From an uncultured Clostridium sp. (GTDB lineage: Bacteria; Bacillota; Clostridia; Lachnospirales; Lachnospiraceae), in NCBI GenBank assembly GCA_900540335.1, contig UQFC01000011.1, positions 1-42,512 of the forward strand: a stretch of 42,512 nt of DNA. Direction: 5' to 3'. This document shows, one piece after another, positions 7,685-15,882 of this stretch (position 1 is its first letter; every line of letters starts with the position of its first letter). The notes beneath the pieces are model-generated. The model saw only the letters and a program-made list of their open reading frames with translations. It had not been told where the DNA came from and ran no database searches. A program made the position numbers and the translations under genes.

Positions 7685-8725
7685 ATGATAAGAGCAGGCA
7701 TTATCGGAGCTACCGGATATGCAGGAGCAGAGCTGGCGAGGCTTTTGCTGCAGCGTGAGGATGTGGAGCTTGTGTGGTATGGATCAAGAAGCTATGTGGG
7801 AGAGGATTTTTCTTCTATCTATAGAAATATGTCTCACCTGACAGACGAGCCGTGTCAGGATGACGATATGGCAAAGCTGGCCGATATGGCAGATGTGATA
7901 TTTACAGCTACGCCCCAGGGCTTCTGTGCATCCCAGCTGACAGAGGAGATTCTTTCAAAAACAAAGATTATCGATCTGAGTGCCGATTTCCGGATTAAGG
8001 ATGTGGACGTTTATGAGCAGTGGTACCGGCTGAAGCACCCCACTCCACAGTTTCTTCCGGAGGCTGTGTACGGGCTGCCGGAGATTAACCGGGAGAAAAT
8101 AAAGAATGCAAGACTGATAGCCAATCCGGGATGCTATCCCACATGTTCGTTTTTAACGCTGTATCCCATGGTAAAGGAAGGGCTGATTGATCCGGATACG
8201 ATTATTATTGATGCAAAATCAGGAACCTCCGGTGCGGGAAGAAGCGCCAAGGTTCCCAGCCTGTACTGTGAGGTGAATGAAAGCATGAAGCCCTACGGAG
8301 TGGCTTCCCACCGTCATACGCCGGAGATTGAAGAGCAGCTGTCTTATGCGGCAGGCAGACCTGTGACTGTCAGCTTTACTCCTCATCTGGTTCCGATGAA
8401 CCGGGGGATTCTGGTGACAGCCTATGGTTCTCTTACCAGAGAGACAACGGCAGAGGAGATTAAGGCAGTTTACGATAAGTATTATGAAAACGAGTATTTT
8501 GTGCGGGTGATGAACCCGGGCCAGGTACCTCAGACAAGATGGGTTGAGGGCAGCAACTTTGCAGATATCGCATTTCAGCCGGATCCCAGGACAGGGCGGA
8601 TTGTTATGATGGGCGCCATTGACAATATGGTAAAGGGGGCAGCCGGTCAGGCAATGCAGAATATGAATCTGATGTTCGGACTTCCGGAGAATACGGGACT
8701 TCGGCAGATTGCGGTATTCCCGTAG
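7685..8725 (+). CDS. argC: N-acetyl-gamma-glutamyl-phosphate reductase
   Basis: 346 aa, typical of ArgC. It reduces N-acetylglutamyl phosphate to the semialdehyde with NADPH. The N-terminus IRAGIIGATGYAGAELARLL is the Rossmann NADP-binding motif, and ANPGCYPT carries the catalytic Cys150. HRHTPEIEEQL and FTPHLVPMNRGI are further conserved segments. GAGAGGGAGAG precedes the ATG. It is the first gene of argC-GNAT-argJ-argB-argD and is probably repressed by arginine through ArgR. Confidence 0.97.
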   Translation: MIRAGIIGATGYAGAELARLLLQREDVELVWYGSRSYVGEDFSSIYRNMSHLTDEPCQDDDMAKLADMADVIFTATPQGFCASQLTEEILSKTKIIDLSADFRIKDVDVYEQWYRLKHPTPQFLPEAVYGLPEINREKIKNARLIANPGCYPTCSFLTLYPMVKEGLIDPDTIIIDAKSGTSGAGRSAKVPSLYCEVNESMKPYGVASHRHTPEIEEQLSYAAGRPVTVSFTPHLVPMNRGILVTAYGSLTRETTAEEIKAVYDKYYENEYFVRVMNPGQVPQTRWVEGSNFADIAFQPDPRTGRIVMMGAIDNMVKGAAGQAMQNMNLMFGLPENTGLRQIAVFP

Positions 8726-8739
8726 GGAGGTTCGGAACA

Positions 8740-9204
8740 ATGGCAGGAACCATGAGTGTACATATCCGGGAGATGACCATAGAGGATTATGAAAAAGTTT
8801 ATGAACTCTGGATGCAGATTTCAGGCTTTGGAATCCGTTCCATCGATGACTCCAGAGAGGGAGTGGAGCGGTTTTTAAAAAGAAATCCCACTACCAGCGT
8901 GGTGGCGGAGCAGAACGGACGGATTGTGGGAAGTATTCTCTGCGGTCATGACGGACGAACCGGATCGTTTTATCATGTGTGTGTGGCAGACGATTACCGG
9001 AAACGGGGAGTAGGACACAGAATGGCCCATTTTGCCATGCTGGCTCTGCGGGCAGAAGGGATCAATAAGGTCAGCCTGGTGGCCTTTAAGTCCAACAGTC
9101 TTGGAAACGAATTCTGGAATCGTGTGGGCTGGACCAGGCGGGAGGATTTTAATGTGTATGATTTTGTGCTGAACGAGGAGAATATTACCCGGTTTAATCA
9201 GTAA
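8740..9204 (+). CDS. GNAT-family N-acetyltransferase within the arg operon
   Basis: 154 aa. A GNAT fold is indicated by IREMTIEDYEKVYELW at the N-terminus, the acetyl-CoA-binding segment VADDYRKRGVGHRM (R/Q-x-x-G-x-G/A type) and the C-terminal NEFWNRVGWTRREDF. It resembles the small YpeA-like group. GGGAGG lies about 9 nt before ATG 8740; ATG 8752 is an alternative. It starts 14 nt after argC and precedes argJ, so it is almost certainly co-transcribed with them. A role as a short N-acetylglutamate synthase supplying the acetyl cycle is possible but unproven; argJ itself may provide that activity. Confidence 0.8.
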   Translation: MAGTMSVHIREMTIEDYEKVYELWMQISGFGIRSIDDSREGVERFLKRNPTTSVVAEQNGRIVGSILCGHDGRTGSFYHVCVADDYRKRGVGHRMAHFAMLALRAEGINKVSLVAFKSNSLGNEFWNRVGWTRREDFNVYDFVLNEENITRFNQ

Positions 9205-9264
9205 AAGAAGAACAGCTGCGTTTCCGGCAGAAATATTCGGAAGGATCAGGAGGGTGAGAAGAAA

Positions 9265-10488
9265 ATGAAGAAAACAGAAGGCGGCGTAACAGCTGCAAAA
9301 GGCTTTCTGGCAGCATCTGCAGCGGCCGGAATCAAGTATAAGGACAGAAAAGATATGGCTATGATTTACAGCCGGGTACCATGTCAGGCAGCAGGAACCT
9401 TTACAACCAATGTAGTAAAGGCTGCTCCGGTAAAATGGGATCAGAAGCTGGTAAAGGAGTCTGGAAAGGCCCAGGCCGTTGTGATCAATGCGGGAATTGC
9501 CAATGCCTGTACGGGCGCAGAGGGCTACAGCTACTGCAAAGCGACGGCCCAGGCTGCGGCAGAGGCCCTGGGAGTGTCTGAGGACGGCGTTTTAGTCGCC
9601 TCCACCGGAGTGATTGGCATGCAGCTTCCCATGGACCGTCTGACGGCAGGAATCAGGATGATGGCGCCTCTTCTGTCCGACACCCTGGAAAGCGGAACTG
9701 AGGCTGCAAAGGCGATTATGACAACGGATACGGAGAAAAAGGAAGTGGCTGTGGAATTTGAGGCAGGAGGAAAAACAGTAACCATAGGCGGGATGTGCAA
9801 GGGCTCAGGCATGATTCATCCCAATATGTGTACCATGCTTGCTTTTGTGACAACGGATCTGGCTATTTCCGGAGAACTTCTGCAGGAGGCTCTCAGTCAG
9901 GATATTAAGGATACCTACAATATGATTTCTGTAGACGGAGATACCTCAACCAATGATACGGTTCTCCTTCTGGCCAACGGCATGGCGGGAAATCCGGTTA
10001 TTACAGAGAAAAATGAGGATTACTACGCATTCTGTCAGGCGCTGAATGTGGTCAATGAGACTCTGGCAAAAAAGATGGCAGGAGACGGAGAGGGATGCAC
10101 GGCTCTCTTTGAGGTTAAGATAATCGGGGCAGAAAGCAAGCAGCAGGCAGTGACTCTGGCCAAGTCTGTGATTACCTCCAATCTGACAAAGGCGGCGATC
10201 TTCGGACATGATGCCAACTGGGGAAGAATCCTCTGTGCAATGGGCTATTCCGGCGCAGAGTTTGACCCGGAAAAGGTGGATCTGTTCTTTGAAAGCGCAG
10301 CAGGAAAGCTTCAGATTATTGAAAATGGAGTGGCTCTGGATTACAGTGAGGAGGAGGCTACAAGGATCCTTTCCGAGCCGGAGGTAACGGCTGTTGCTGA
10401 TGTGAAAATGGGAGATCAGACAGCAACGGCCTGGGGCTGCGATCTGACCTTTGATTATGTAAAAATTAACGCAGATTATCGTTCGTAA
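9265..10488 (+). CDS. argJ: Glutamate N-acetyltransferase / amino-acid acetyltransferase
   Basis: 407 aa. ArgJ moves the acetyl group from N-acetylornithine to glutamate, closing the cyclic arginine pathway; bifunctional forms also use acetyl-CoA. The segment KGSGMIHPNMCTMLAF contains the autocleavage site before Thr190, which becomes the nucleophile of the beta chain. SVDGDTSTNDT and GHDANWGRILCAMGYSG are conserved in the family. AGGAGGGTGAG precedes ATG 9265. Whether it is mono- or bifunctional cannot be read from sequence. Confidence 0.96.
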   Translation: MKKTEGGVTAAKGFLAASAAAGIKYKDRKDMAMIYSRVPCQAAGTFTTNVVKAAPVKWDQKLVKESGKAQAVVINAGIANACTGAEGYSYCKATAQAAAEALGVSEDGVLVASTGVIGMQLPMDRLTAGIRMMAPLLSDTLESGTEAAKAIMTTDTEKKEVAVEFEAGGKTVTIGGMCKGSGMIHPNMCTMLAFVTTDLAISGELLQEALSQDIKDTYNMISVDGDTSTNDTVLLLANGMAGNPVITEKNEDYYAFCQALNVVNETLAKKMAGDGEGCTALFEVKIIGAESKQQAVTLAKSVITSNLTKAAIFGHDANWGRILCAMGYSGAEFDPEKVDLFFESAAGKLQIIENGVALDYSEEEATRILSEPEVTAVADVKMGDQTATAWGCDLTFDYVKINADYRS

Positions 10489-10526
10489 ACCTGAAAAAAC
10501 GGGAGTATCAGAGGAGAAAAATAAGG

Positions 10527-11468
10527 ATGGAAAACGGAAAGAAAACAGATTACAGAGAGGAAGAGCTGCATATGGAGCAGCTGACTGAGCGGCAGAAGGC
10601 GGAGGTTCTGATTGAAGCTCTGCCCTATATTCAGCGGTTTAACAGAAAGATTATTGTTGTCAAATACGGTGGAAGCGCTATGGTTGACGAGCATCTGAAG
10701 TATCAGGTGATTCAGGATGTGGTTCTGTTAAAGCTGGTTGGCTTTAAGCCGATTATCGTTCATGGCGGAGGAAAGGAAATCAGCCGCTGGGTGTCCAAGG
10801 CGGGCATGGAGCCGCGGTTTGTCAATGGTCTGAGGGTGACGGATGAGGATACCATGGAGATTGCAGAAATGGTATTAAACAAAGTGAATAAAAGCCTGGT
10901 CCAGCTGGTAAATGAGCTGGGGGTGAACGCTGTGGGAATCAGCGGCAAGGACGGAATGATGTTAAAATGCGAAAAGAAGCTGTCCGGCGGTCAGGATATC
11001 GGTTTTGTGGGAAATATTACAGAGGTGAATCCGAAGATTATTTATGATTTGCTGGAAAAGGATTTTCTTCCCATTATCTGTCCCATCGGTTTTGATAATC
11101 ATTTCCAGAGCTTCAACATTAACGCGGATGATGCGGCCTGTGCCATTGCAAAAGCGGTTCATGCGGAAAAGCTGGCCTTTTTGACGGACGTAGAGGGCGT
11201 GTACCGGGATTTTCAGGATAAGAGTACCCTGATTTCTGAAATGACAGTGGATGAGGCAAGAGCTTTTGTAGACGGAGGCCAGCTGGGAGGCGGCATGCTT
11301 CCGAAGCTTCAGAACTGTGTCGATGCCATTGAAAACGGCGTTTCCCGTGTTCATATTCTGGATGGACGGATTCCCCACTGTCTGCTTCTGGAGATTTTCA
11401 CGAATCAGGGAATCGGAACGGTGATGTTTGCCAATGGGGCAGAGCGGTATTTTCATGCAATTCAGTAA
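10527..11468 (+). CDS. argB: Acetylglutamate kinase
   Basis: 313 aa from this start. It phosphorylates N-acetylglutamate with ATP. The amino-acid kinase fold is marked by KIIVVKYGGSAM (ATP-binding lysine and glycines), IIVHGGGKEI, and NINADDAACAIAKA near the C-terminal nucleotide site. ATG 10527 has GAGGAG 10 nt upstream. The in-frame ATG at 10572 would give 298 aa, nearer the family average, with a weaker GAGG, so the true start is uncertain. Residues 1-30 resemble the N-terminal helix seen in arginine-inhibited hexameric NAGKs, which suggests feedback inhibition, as an inference only. Confidence 0.95.
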   Translation: MENGKKTDYREEELHMEQLTERQKAEVLIEALPYIQRFNRKIIVVKYGGSAMVDEHLKYQVIQDVVLLKLVGFKPIIVHGGGKEISRWVSKAGMEPRFVNGLRVTDEDTMEIAEMVLNKVNKSLVQLVNELGVNAVGISGKDGMMLKCEKKLSGGQDIGFVGNITEVNPKIIYDLLEKDFLPIICPIGFDNHFQSFNINADDAACAIAKAVHAEKLAFLTDVEGVYRDFQDKSTLISEMTVDEARAFVDGGQLGGGMLPKLQNCVDAIENGVSRVHILDGRIPHCLLLEIFTNQGIGTVMFANGAERYFHAIQ

Positions 11469-11479
11469 GGAGGCGTGCT

Positions 11480-12694
11480 ATGGGAAAAGAACAGTATATG
11501 GAACGGGCGGAGCATGCCCTGTATAAAATTTACAACCGTTTTCCGGTGGTGTTTGACCGGGGAGAGGGCGTGTATCTGTATGATACGGACGGAACAGAAT
11601 ATCTGGACTTTGGAGCCGGAATTGCCGTTATGGCCCTGGGATACGGATGCAGAGAGTTTCAGGAGGCGGTCAAGGATCAGGTGGATAAGCTGTGCCATAC
11701 TTCAAACCTGTTTTACAATGCACCGTCGATTGGCGCAGCAGAAAAGCTTTTGAAGGTTTCCGGTATGGATAAGGTGTTTTTCACCAACAGTGGAACGGAG
11801 GCGGTAGAAGGAGCTTTAAAGGTGGCAAAGCGCCACGCTTTTAATAAGGGAATGGGGCAGGATTATGAGATTATTGCCATGAAGCACTCCTTCCATGGAC
11901 GAAGTCTGGGCTCTCTTTCTGTTACGGGAAATGACCATTATCAGGAGCCGTTTGCTCCGCTGATCCCGGGAATCCGGTTTGCAGAATTCAATAATCTGGA
12001 CAGTGTAAAGGCTTTGTTCAGTGAAAAAACCTGCGGAGTTATTATGGAAACGATCCAGGGAGAGGGCGGAATTTATCCGGCCACAGAAGAGTTTTTAAAG
12101 GGAGTCCGCAGTCTCTGTGACGAGTATGGAGCGCTGCTGATTCTGGATGAAATTCAGTGCGGAATGGGCCGCAGCGGCTCGATGTTTGCATGGCAGGAAT
12201 ACGGGGTGAAGCCGGATGTTATGACAGTGGCAAAGGCCCTGGGAAACGGGCTTCCCATCGGTGCATTTCTGGCCTGCGGCACGGCTGCAAAGGTTATGGA
12301 GCCGGGGGATCACGGCACAACCTACGGAGGAAATCCCCTGGTCTGTGCGGCAGCAGATAAGGTTCTGGAATTGTTTGAGGAGAAGAATCTGGTGGCTCAT
12401 GTCCGGGAAATCGGACAGTATCTGTGGGAGCAGCTGGAGGCTTTGGCAGGACGTCTGGACTGTGTTGCAGCGCATAGAGGAAAGGGTCTGATGCAGGGAC
12501 TGGAGCTTTCCATGCCGGCAGGTCCGGTGGTGAAAACGGCTCTTTTAGAGGAGCATCTGGTGCTGATCAGCGCGGGAAGTCAGATTATCCGTTTTGTACC
12601 TCCGCTTGTTATTGAAAAAGAGGATGTAGATGAAATGATTGTCCGCCTGGAAAGAGCTGTGAAATCAGTGGTGCGCTCTGTGGCGGAGGCCTGA
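11480..12694 (+). CDS. argD: Acetylornithine aminotransferase
   Basis: 404 aa class-III PLP aminotransferase converting N-acetylglutamate semialdehyde to N-acetylornithine. Visible motifs are FFTNSGTEAVEGALKVA (phosphate binding), LILDEIQCGMGRSG (Asp contacting the PLP nitrogen) and MTVAKALGNGLPIGAF with the Schiff-base Lys252. AAGGAGG precedes ATG 11480, 11 nt after the argB stop, so translation is probably coupled. It is the last gene of the operon and is followed by a strong terminator. Confidence 0.96.
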   Translation: MGKEQYMERAEHALYKIYNRFPVVFDRGEGVYLYDTDGTEYLDFGAGIAVMALGYGCREFQEAVKDQVDKLCHTSNLFYNAPSIGAAEKLLKVSGMDKVFFTNSGTEAVEGALKVAKRHAFNKGMGQDYEIIAMKHSFHGRSLGSLSVTGNDHYQEPFAPLIPGIRFAEFNNLDSVKALFSEKTCGVIMETIQGEGGIYPATEEFLKGVRSLCDEYGALLILDEIQCGMGRSGSMFAWQEYGVKPDVMTVAKALGNGLPIGAFLACGTAAKVMEPGDHGTTYGGNPLVCAAADKVLELFEEKNLVAHVREIGQYLWEQLEALAGRLDCVAAHRGKGLMQGLELSMPAGPVVKTALLEEHLVLISAGSQIIRFVPPLVIEKEDVDEMIVRLERAVKSVVRSVAEA

Positions 12695-12709
12695 TTATAT
12701 TTTTTTAAA

Positions 12710-12769
12710 ACATAAAACGGAGCGCTGCATACAGATTAAAGGTCTGTTTTGCAGCGCTCCGTTTTATGT
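12710..12769. terminator. Bidirectional terminator between argD and mscL
   Basis: A perfect 20-bp stem (12710-12729 with 12750-12769) has an inner ACAGA/TCTGT stem. The 3' arm holds a GTTTT run on the plus strand, and the T-run at 12700-12706 becomes an A-run on the minus strand beyond the arm's own TTTT, so it can end both argD and mscL. Confidence 0.85.
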
Positions 12770-12799
12770 TGTGTAATCAGGTATCAGAAAAAACGGATA

Positions 12800-13255
12800 C
12801 TATACGCCGGTGTTCTCCTCGGACAGAATGGATGTGCAGTGAGGACAGCGGGTGGCATCCAGATCGATCTTTGTTTTGCAGAAGGGACAGATCTTTTCAT
12901 GGGGCGCCGGCGCTTTCGGCTCATGGCGCAGGGAGTTGAGTTTTTTGACAACCAGGAATACAACAAACGCCATAATGATAAAATTCAGCAGTTCAGTCAG
13001 AAAGAGTCCGTATGCAAAAACGGAGGTAACCTCTTTTGCTGCCTCCAGAGTGGCATAATGTTCCCCGTTTAAGGCAATAAACATATTGCTGAAATCAATT
13101 TTTCCGGTGATCAGAGTAAGCACCGGCATAATAATATTGCTTACCAGGGAGGAGACGAGACCGTTGAATGCACCGCCGATGATTACGCCGACAGCCAGAT
13201 CAAACATGTTTCCTTTTAATGCAAAATCACGAAATTCTTTGAGTAGCTTTTTCAT
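12800..13255 (-). CDS. mscL: Large-conductance mechanosensitive channel with C-terminal zinc ribbon
   Basis: 151 aa. Residues 1-110 are a standard MscL: MKKLLKEFRDFALKGNMFDL, the pore helix AVGVIIGGAFNGLVSSLV, and a second helix at about 85-103. MscL opens under membrane tension to release solutes on osmotic downshock. Instead of the usual short helical tail, residues 123-140 form a CPFC-x10-CPHC zinc-ribbon motif (C123, C126, C137, C140), making the protein longer than E. coli MscL (136 aa). AAGGAGGG precedes the ATG on the minus strand. It has its own near-consensus promoter. Confidence 0.95.
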   Translation of the reverse strand: MKKLLKEFRDFALKGNMFDLAVGVIIGGAFNGLVSSLVSNIIMPVLTLITGKIDFSNMFIALNGEHYATLEAAKEVTSVFAYGLFLTELLNFIIMAFVVFLVVKKLNSLRHEPKAPAPHEKICPFCKTKIDLDATRCPHCTSILSEENTGV

Positions 13256-13321
13256 TTTTCCCTCCTTATTCTGGAAGATATCCAGACTTTTTTATATTAC
13301 AGGGATTGGTATCCTGCTTAT

Positions 13322-13350
13322 AGTATAATGTCAGGAAACAGGTATGTCAA
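13322..13350 (-). promoter_or_regulatory. mscL promoter
   Basis: On the minus strand TTGACA (13350-13345) and TATACT (13327-13322) are separated by 17 bp. This is one of the best sigma-A promoters in the window. Confidence 0.8.
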
Positions 13351-13356
13351 TTTCTG

Positions 13357-13385
13357 TTTCCATAAAATCCGGAATGTGCTACAAT
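13357..13385 (+). promoter_or_regulatory. Possible fchA promoter
   Basis: An extended -10 TGCTACAAT (TACAAT at 13380-13385) has a weak -35 TTTCCA (13357-13362) 17 bp upstream. The remaining ~125-nt leader to fchA shows no THF-riboswitch core that I can recognise. Confidence 0.4.
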
Positions 13386-13512
13386 TGTATTGATTCAGTG
13401 ATGCGAAGATTCCGTTTTCCAGCGTGTGTTATTTGCTGCAGGCGGGCAGGAAGATACATGGCTGAATGGCCGCAATTCAGGTCAGCAGAATACAGGAAAG
13501 GAAATGAAAAGT

Positions 13513-14142
13513 ATGATAGAAAAACAGACAATCGGAAGCTGGGGAGATGCTCTGGCATCAAAGGCGCCGGTACCGGGCGGAGGCGGCGCATCTGCTCTCT
13601 GCGGCAGTCTGGCGGCAGCTTTGGGACAGATGGTGGCCAATCTGACTGTGGGCAAGAAACGGTATGAGGATGTGGAGGAGGAGATGCAGCAGAGCCTCTT
13701 TGCCCTGAATATTCTCCAGCTGGAGCTGACAGCTCTGGCAGACAAGGATGCAGAGGTATTTGCACCTCTGGCGGCTGCTTACGGTATGCCTTCCGCTACA
13801 AAAGAGGAGCAGGAAGAGAAGCAGAGAGTGATGGAGGAGAGGCTTCTGGCGGCCAGTCTGGTTCCTCTGCAGATGATGGAAAAGACATCGGCTGTGCTGG
13901 ATATTCTGGGACTTCTGGAGGAAAAGGGAAGCAAAATGGCTGTTTCTGATGTGGGAGTTGCTGCTCAGATGGCAAGGGCAGCCTTAAACGGGGCAGTCAT
14001 GAATGTTTACATTAATACAAAATCCATGAAAAACCGGGATCAGGCAGAGGAACTCAATGAAAAGGCAGAAAAACTGATTGCAGCAGGAACAGAGCAGGCA
14101 GATGAAATTTACGGCCGTGTTCTGAAAAAGCTGAGAGGTTAA
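13513..14142 (+). CDS. fchA: Cyclodeaminase/cyclohydrolase family protein (methenyl-THF cyclohydrolase FchA-like)
   Basis: 209 aa from ATG 13513, the usual FchA length; ATG 13504 is an alternative and the frame is open from 13426. The family motif SKAPVPGGGGASALCGSLAA near residue 20 and MVANLTVGKKRYED follow the FTCD cyclodeaminase/FchA pattern; the rest is helical. Such proteins hydrolyse methenyl-THF to 10-formyl-THF, or release ammonia from formimino-THF. No hutG/ftcD transferase partner is nearby. Because folD follows 26 nt downstream and lacks cyclohydrolase residues, the methenyl-THF cyclohydrolase role is the better call. Confidence 0.85.
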   Translation: MIEKQTIGSWGDALASKAPVPGGGGASALCGSLAAALGQMVANLTVGKKRYEDVEEEMQQSLFALNILQLELTALADKDAEVFAPLAAAYGMPSATKEEQEEKQRVMEERLLAASLVPLQMMEKTSAVLDILGLLEEKGSKMAVSDVGVAAQMARAALNGAVMNVYINTKSMKNRDQAEELNEKAEKLIAAGTEQADEIYGRVLKKLRG

Positions 14143-14168
14143 GGGATGCCGGAGGAGGAGCAGAACAG

Positions 14169-15011
14169 ATGCAGATTTTAAAAGGAGCAGAGGTTTCCTC
14201 TGCCATAAAAGAGCGGGTACAGGAGCAGTTAGCCGGCCTGAAGGGAGAGATTCCCAGACTGGCGATTGTCCGGGTGGGAGAGCGTCCGGATGATATTTCC
14301 TATGAGAGGGGAGCAGTGAAAAAAATGGAGGCCTTTGGTCTTCAGGTGCAGTGCTTTCACTATCCTGAAAATATCAGCAATGAGGAGTTCCGGGAAGAAT
14401 TTTCCAGAATCAATGAAGACAGAAATGTGACAGGAATTCTTCTTCTCCGTCCTCTTCCCCGTCAGATCCGGGAGAAGGATATTGAGAAGATGATTTCTCC
14501 TGAGAAGGATCTGGACGGGATTTCTCCGATGAATATTGCAAAAGTATTTGCAGGAGATGACAGCGGATTCGCGCCCTGTACGGCTGAGGCGGTGATTCAG
14601 GTTCTGAAGCACTATGAGATCCCTCTGGAGGGAAAACGGGTGACGGTGGTAGGCCGCAGTATGGTAGTGGGACGTCCTCTGTCTATGCTGCTTGTTAAGG
14701 AGAATGCTACGGTAACCATCTGCCACACCAGAACGAAAGATTTGCCTCAGACATGCCGGAATGGTGAGATTCTGGTGGCCGCTGCCGGAAAGGCCCGTAT
14801 GCTGAACCGGGAGTATGTGGGACAGGATGCGGTTGTGATTGACGTGGGAATCAATGTGGATGAAAACGGAAAGCTCTGCGGAGATGTAGAGCTGGATTCC
14901 ATTTCCGGTCAGGCATCTATGGCGACGCCGGTGCCGGGCGGTGTAGGCGCTGTTACGACGGCGGTTCTGGCAGAGCATCTGGTACGGGCGGCTGTGATGC
15001 AGTCGGTCTGA
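14169..15011 (+). CDS. folD: Methylenetetrahydrofolate dehydrogenase, FolD family, probably without cyclohydrolase activity
   Basis: 280 aa, normal FolD length. The NADP-binding half is intact: TVVGRSMVVGRPLSMLL, ATVTICHTRT and TPVPGGVGAVTTAVL. The catalytic half is unusual. The family motif YxxxK appears as Y45-E-R-G-A49, so the essential Lys (human K56) is Ala. The VQLPLP motif appears as LLRPLP, so the conserved Gln (human Q100) is Leu93. The Asp of the KDLDG motif (D116) is kept. Mutating the human Lys abolishes cyclohydrolase but not dehydrogenase, so this enzyme is expected to make methenyl-THF only, with FchA next door hydrolysing it. GGAGGAGGAG precedes the ATG. Confidence 0.93.
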   Translation: MQILKGAEVSSAIKERVQEQLAGLKGEIPRLAIVRVGERPDDISYERGAVKKMEAFGLQVQCFHYPENISNEEFREEFSRINEDRNVTGILLLRPLPRQIREKDIEKMISPEKDLDGISPMNIAKVFAGDDSGFAPCTAEAVIQVLKHYEIPLEGKRVTVVGRSMVVGRPLSMLLVKENATVTICHTRTKDLPQTCRNGEILVAAAGKARMLNREYVGQDAVVIDVGINVDENGKLCGDVELDSISGQASMATPVPGGVGAVTTAVLAEHLVRAAVMQSV

Positions 15012-15104
15012 ATGGGAGATAAGAGAAGCAGAGGCCTGAAGCAAGGTTTCAGAGCGGAAGAAAATGATGGAGATAAGTATAAGAAACAGGAAGGAGAAGG
15101 TAAG

Positions 15105-15731
15105 ATGGCAAAGGTATTATTGATTAACGGAAGCAGCAATGAGGAGGGATGTACCTATACAGCTCTCTGTGAAGTGGCAGGGGCTCTGGAGAAGGAAGGC
15201 GTGAAAACAGAGATTATCCAGCTGGGAAAAGAAGCTATCAGAGACTGCATCGGCTGCGGCAGCTGCGGAAAGCTGGGACACTGCGTATTTGATGATGATA
15301 TGGTAAATGAGGTGCGCAAAAAAGCAGAAGAGGCAGACGGATTTGTGTTTGGAACACCGGTATATTATGGACATCCCAGCGGACGGATTCTGTCCTTCCT
15401 GGATCGTCTGTTCTATTCCGGCAGCAAGGCATTTGCGTTTAAACCGGGCGCTGTAGTGGCTTCTGCAAGAAGAGCAGGAACCACGGCCTCACTGGATGCC
15501 CTGAGCAAATATTTTGTTTTTGCAAAAATGCCTGTGGTTTCTTCAAATTACTGGCATATGGTTCACGGAAATAAACCGGAAGAGGTCAGACAGGATCTGG
15601 AAGGTCTGCAGATCATGCGGGGAATCGGACAGAATATGGCCTGGATGATCAAATGCATCGAGGCAGGAAAGGCAGCCGGTATTTCCTATCCGGAAGGAGA
15701 AGCCAAGGTAAAGACCAGCTTTATCCGGTAA
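15105..15731 (+). CDS. Iron-sulfur flavoprotein / NADPH-dependent FMN reductase-like protein
   Basis: 208 aa. A flavodoxin-like fold is shown by KVLLINGSSNEEGCTYTAL (FMN phosphate loop) and GFVFGTPVYYGHPSGRILSF. Cys48, Cys51, Cys54 and Cys60 form C-x2-C-x2-C-x5-C, the compact motif that binds a [4Fe-4S] cluster in Isf-type flavoproteins. It is probably a cytoplasmic electron carrier or oxygen/quinone reductase; the partner is unknown. AGGAGAAGG lies just before ATG 15105, excluding the upstream in-frame ATG at 15012. It lies about 93 nt after folD and no terminator is visible after it. Confidence 0.8.
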   Translation: MAKVLLINGSSNEEGCTYTALCEVAGALEKEGVKTEIIQLGKEAIRDCIGCGSCGKLGHCVFDDDMVNEVRKKAEEADGFVFGTPVYYGHPSGRILSFLDRLFYSGSKAFAFKPGAVVASARRAGTTASLDALSKYFVFAKMPVVSSNYWHMVHGNKPEEVRQDLEGLQIMRGIGQNMAWMIKCIEAGKAAGISYPEGEAKVKTSFIR

Positions 15732-15765
15732 AGAAAAACGGGAATCTCAGACAGATGCAAATGGG

Positions 15766-15794
15766 TTGACAGGCAAGGAAAAGTGTGATACATT
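15766..15794 (+). promoter_or_regulatory. Strong promoter of the lsa-like ABC-F gene
   Basis: A consensus -35 TTGACA (15766-15771) and TACATT (15789-15794) are separated by exactly 17 bp. It lies about 380 bp before the ABC-F start codon, which implies a long 5' leader. Confidence 0.8.
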
Positions 15795-15826
15795 GACTGA
15801 CAGATAAAACGGAAAGGGGTGAGAGA

Positions 15827-15838
15827 ATGAAGTTATGA
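15827..15838 (+). CDS. Three-codon leader ORF (MKL)
   Basis: GGAAAGGGGTGAGAGA gives a strong SD (AAGGGG) 8-10 nt before ATG 15827, which reads Met-Lys-Leu-stop. Its start region is the 5' arm of the attenuator. The stop codon overlaps the ATG of a second tiny ORF as ATGA. It probably acts by ribosome position rather than through its peptide. Confidence 0.5.
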   Translation: MKL

Positions 15839-15882
15839 TTTCTGCACAGGCAGCTGCACAAAAAGGCGACAGGCGGTATTAA
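15835..15882 (+). CDS. Second leader ORF, 15 codons (MISAQAAAQKGDRRY)
   Basis: This ORF begins at an ATG overlapping the stop of the three-codon ORF (ATGA at 15835-15838) and ends in TAA within the loop of a GCGGT/ACCGC hairpin. It has no SD of its own, so it could only be translated by coupling. It may simply be chance. Confidence 0.3.
   Translation: MISAQAAAQKGDRRY

Noticed and set aside
13386..13512. A tetrahydrofolate riboswitch before fchA
   Set aside because: The 125-nt leader lacks the conserved core and paired arms that I would expect.
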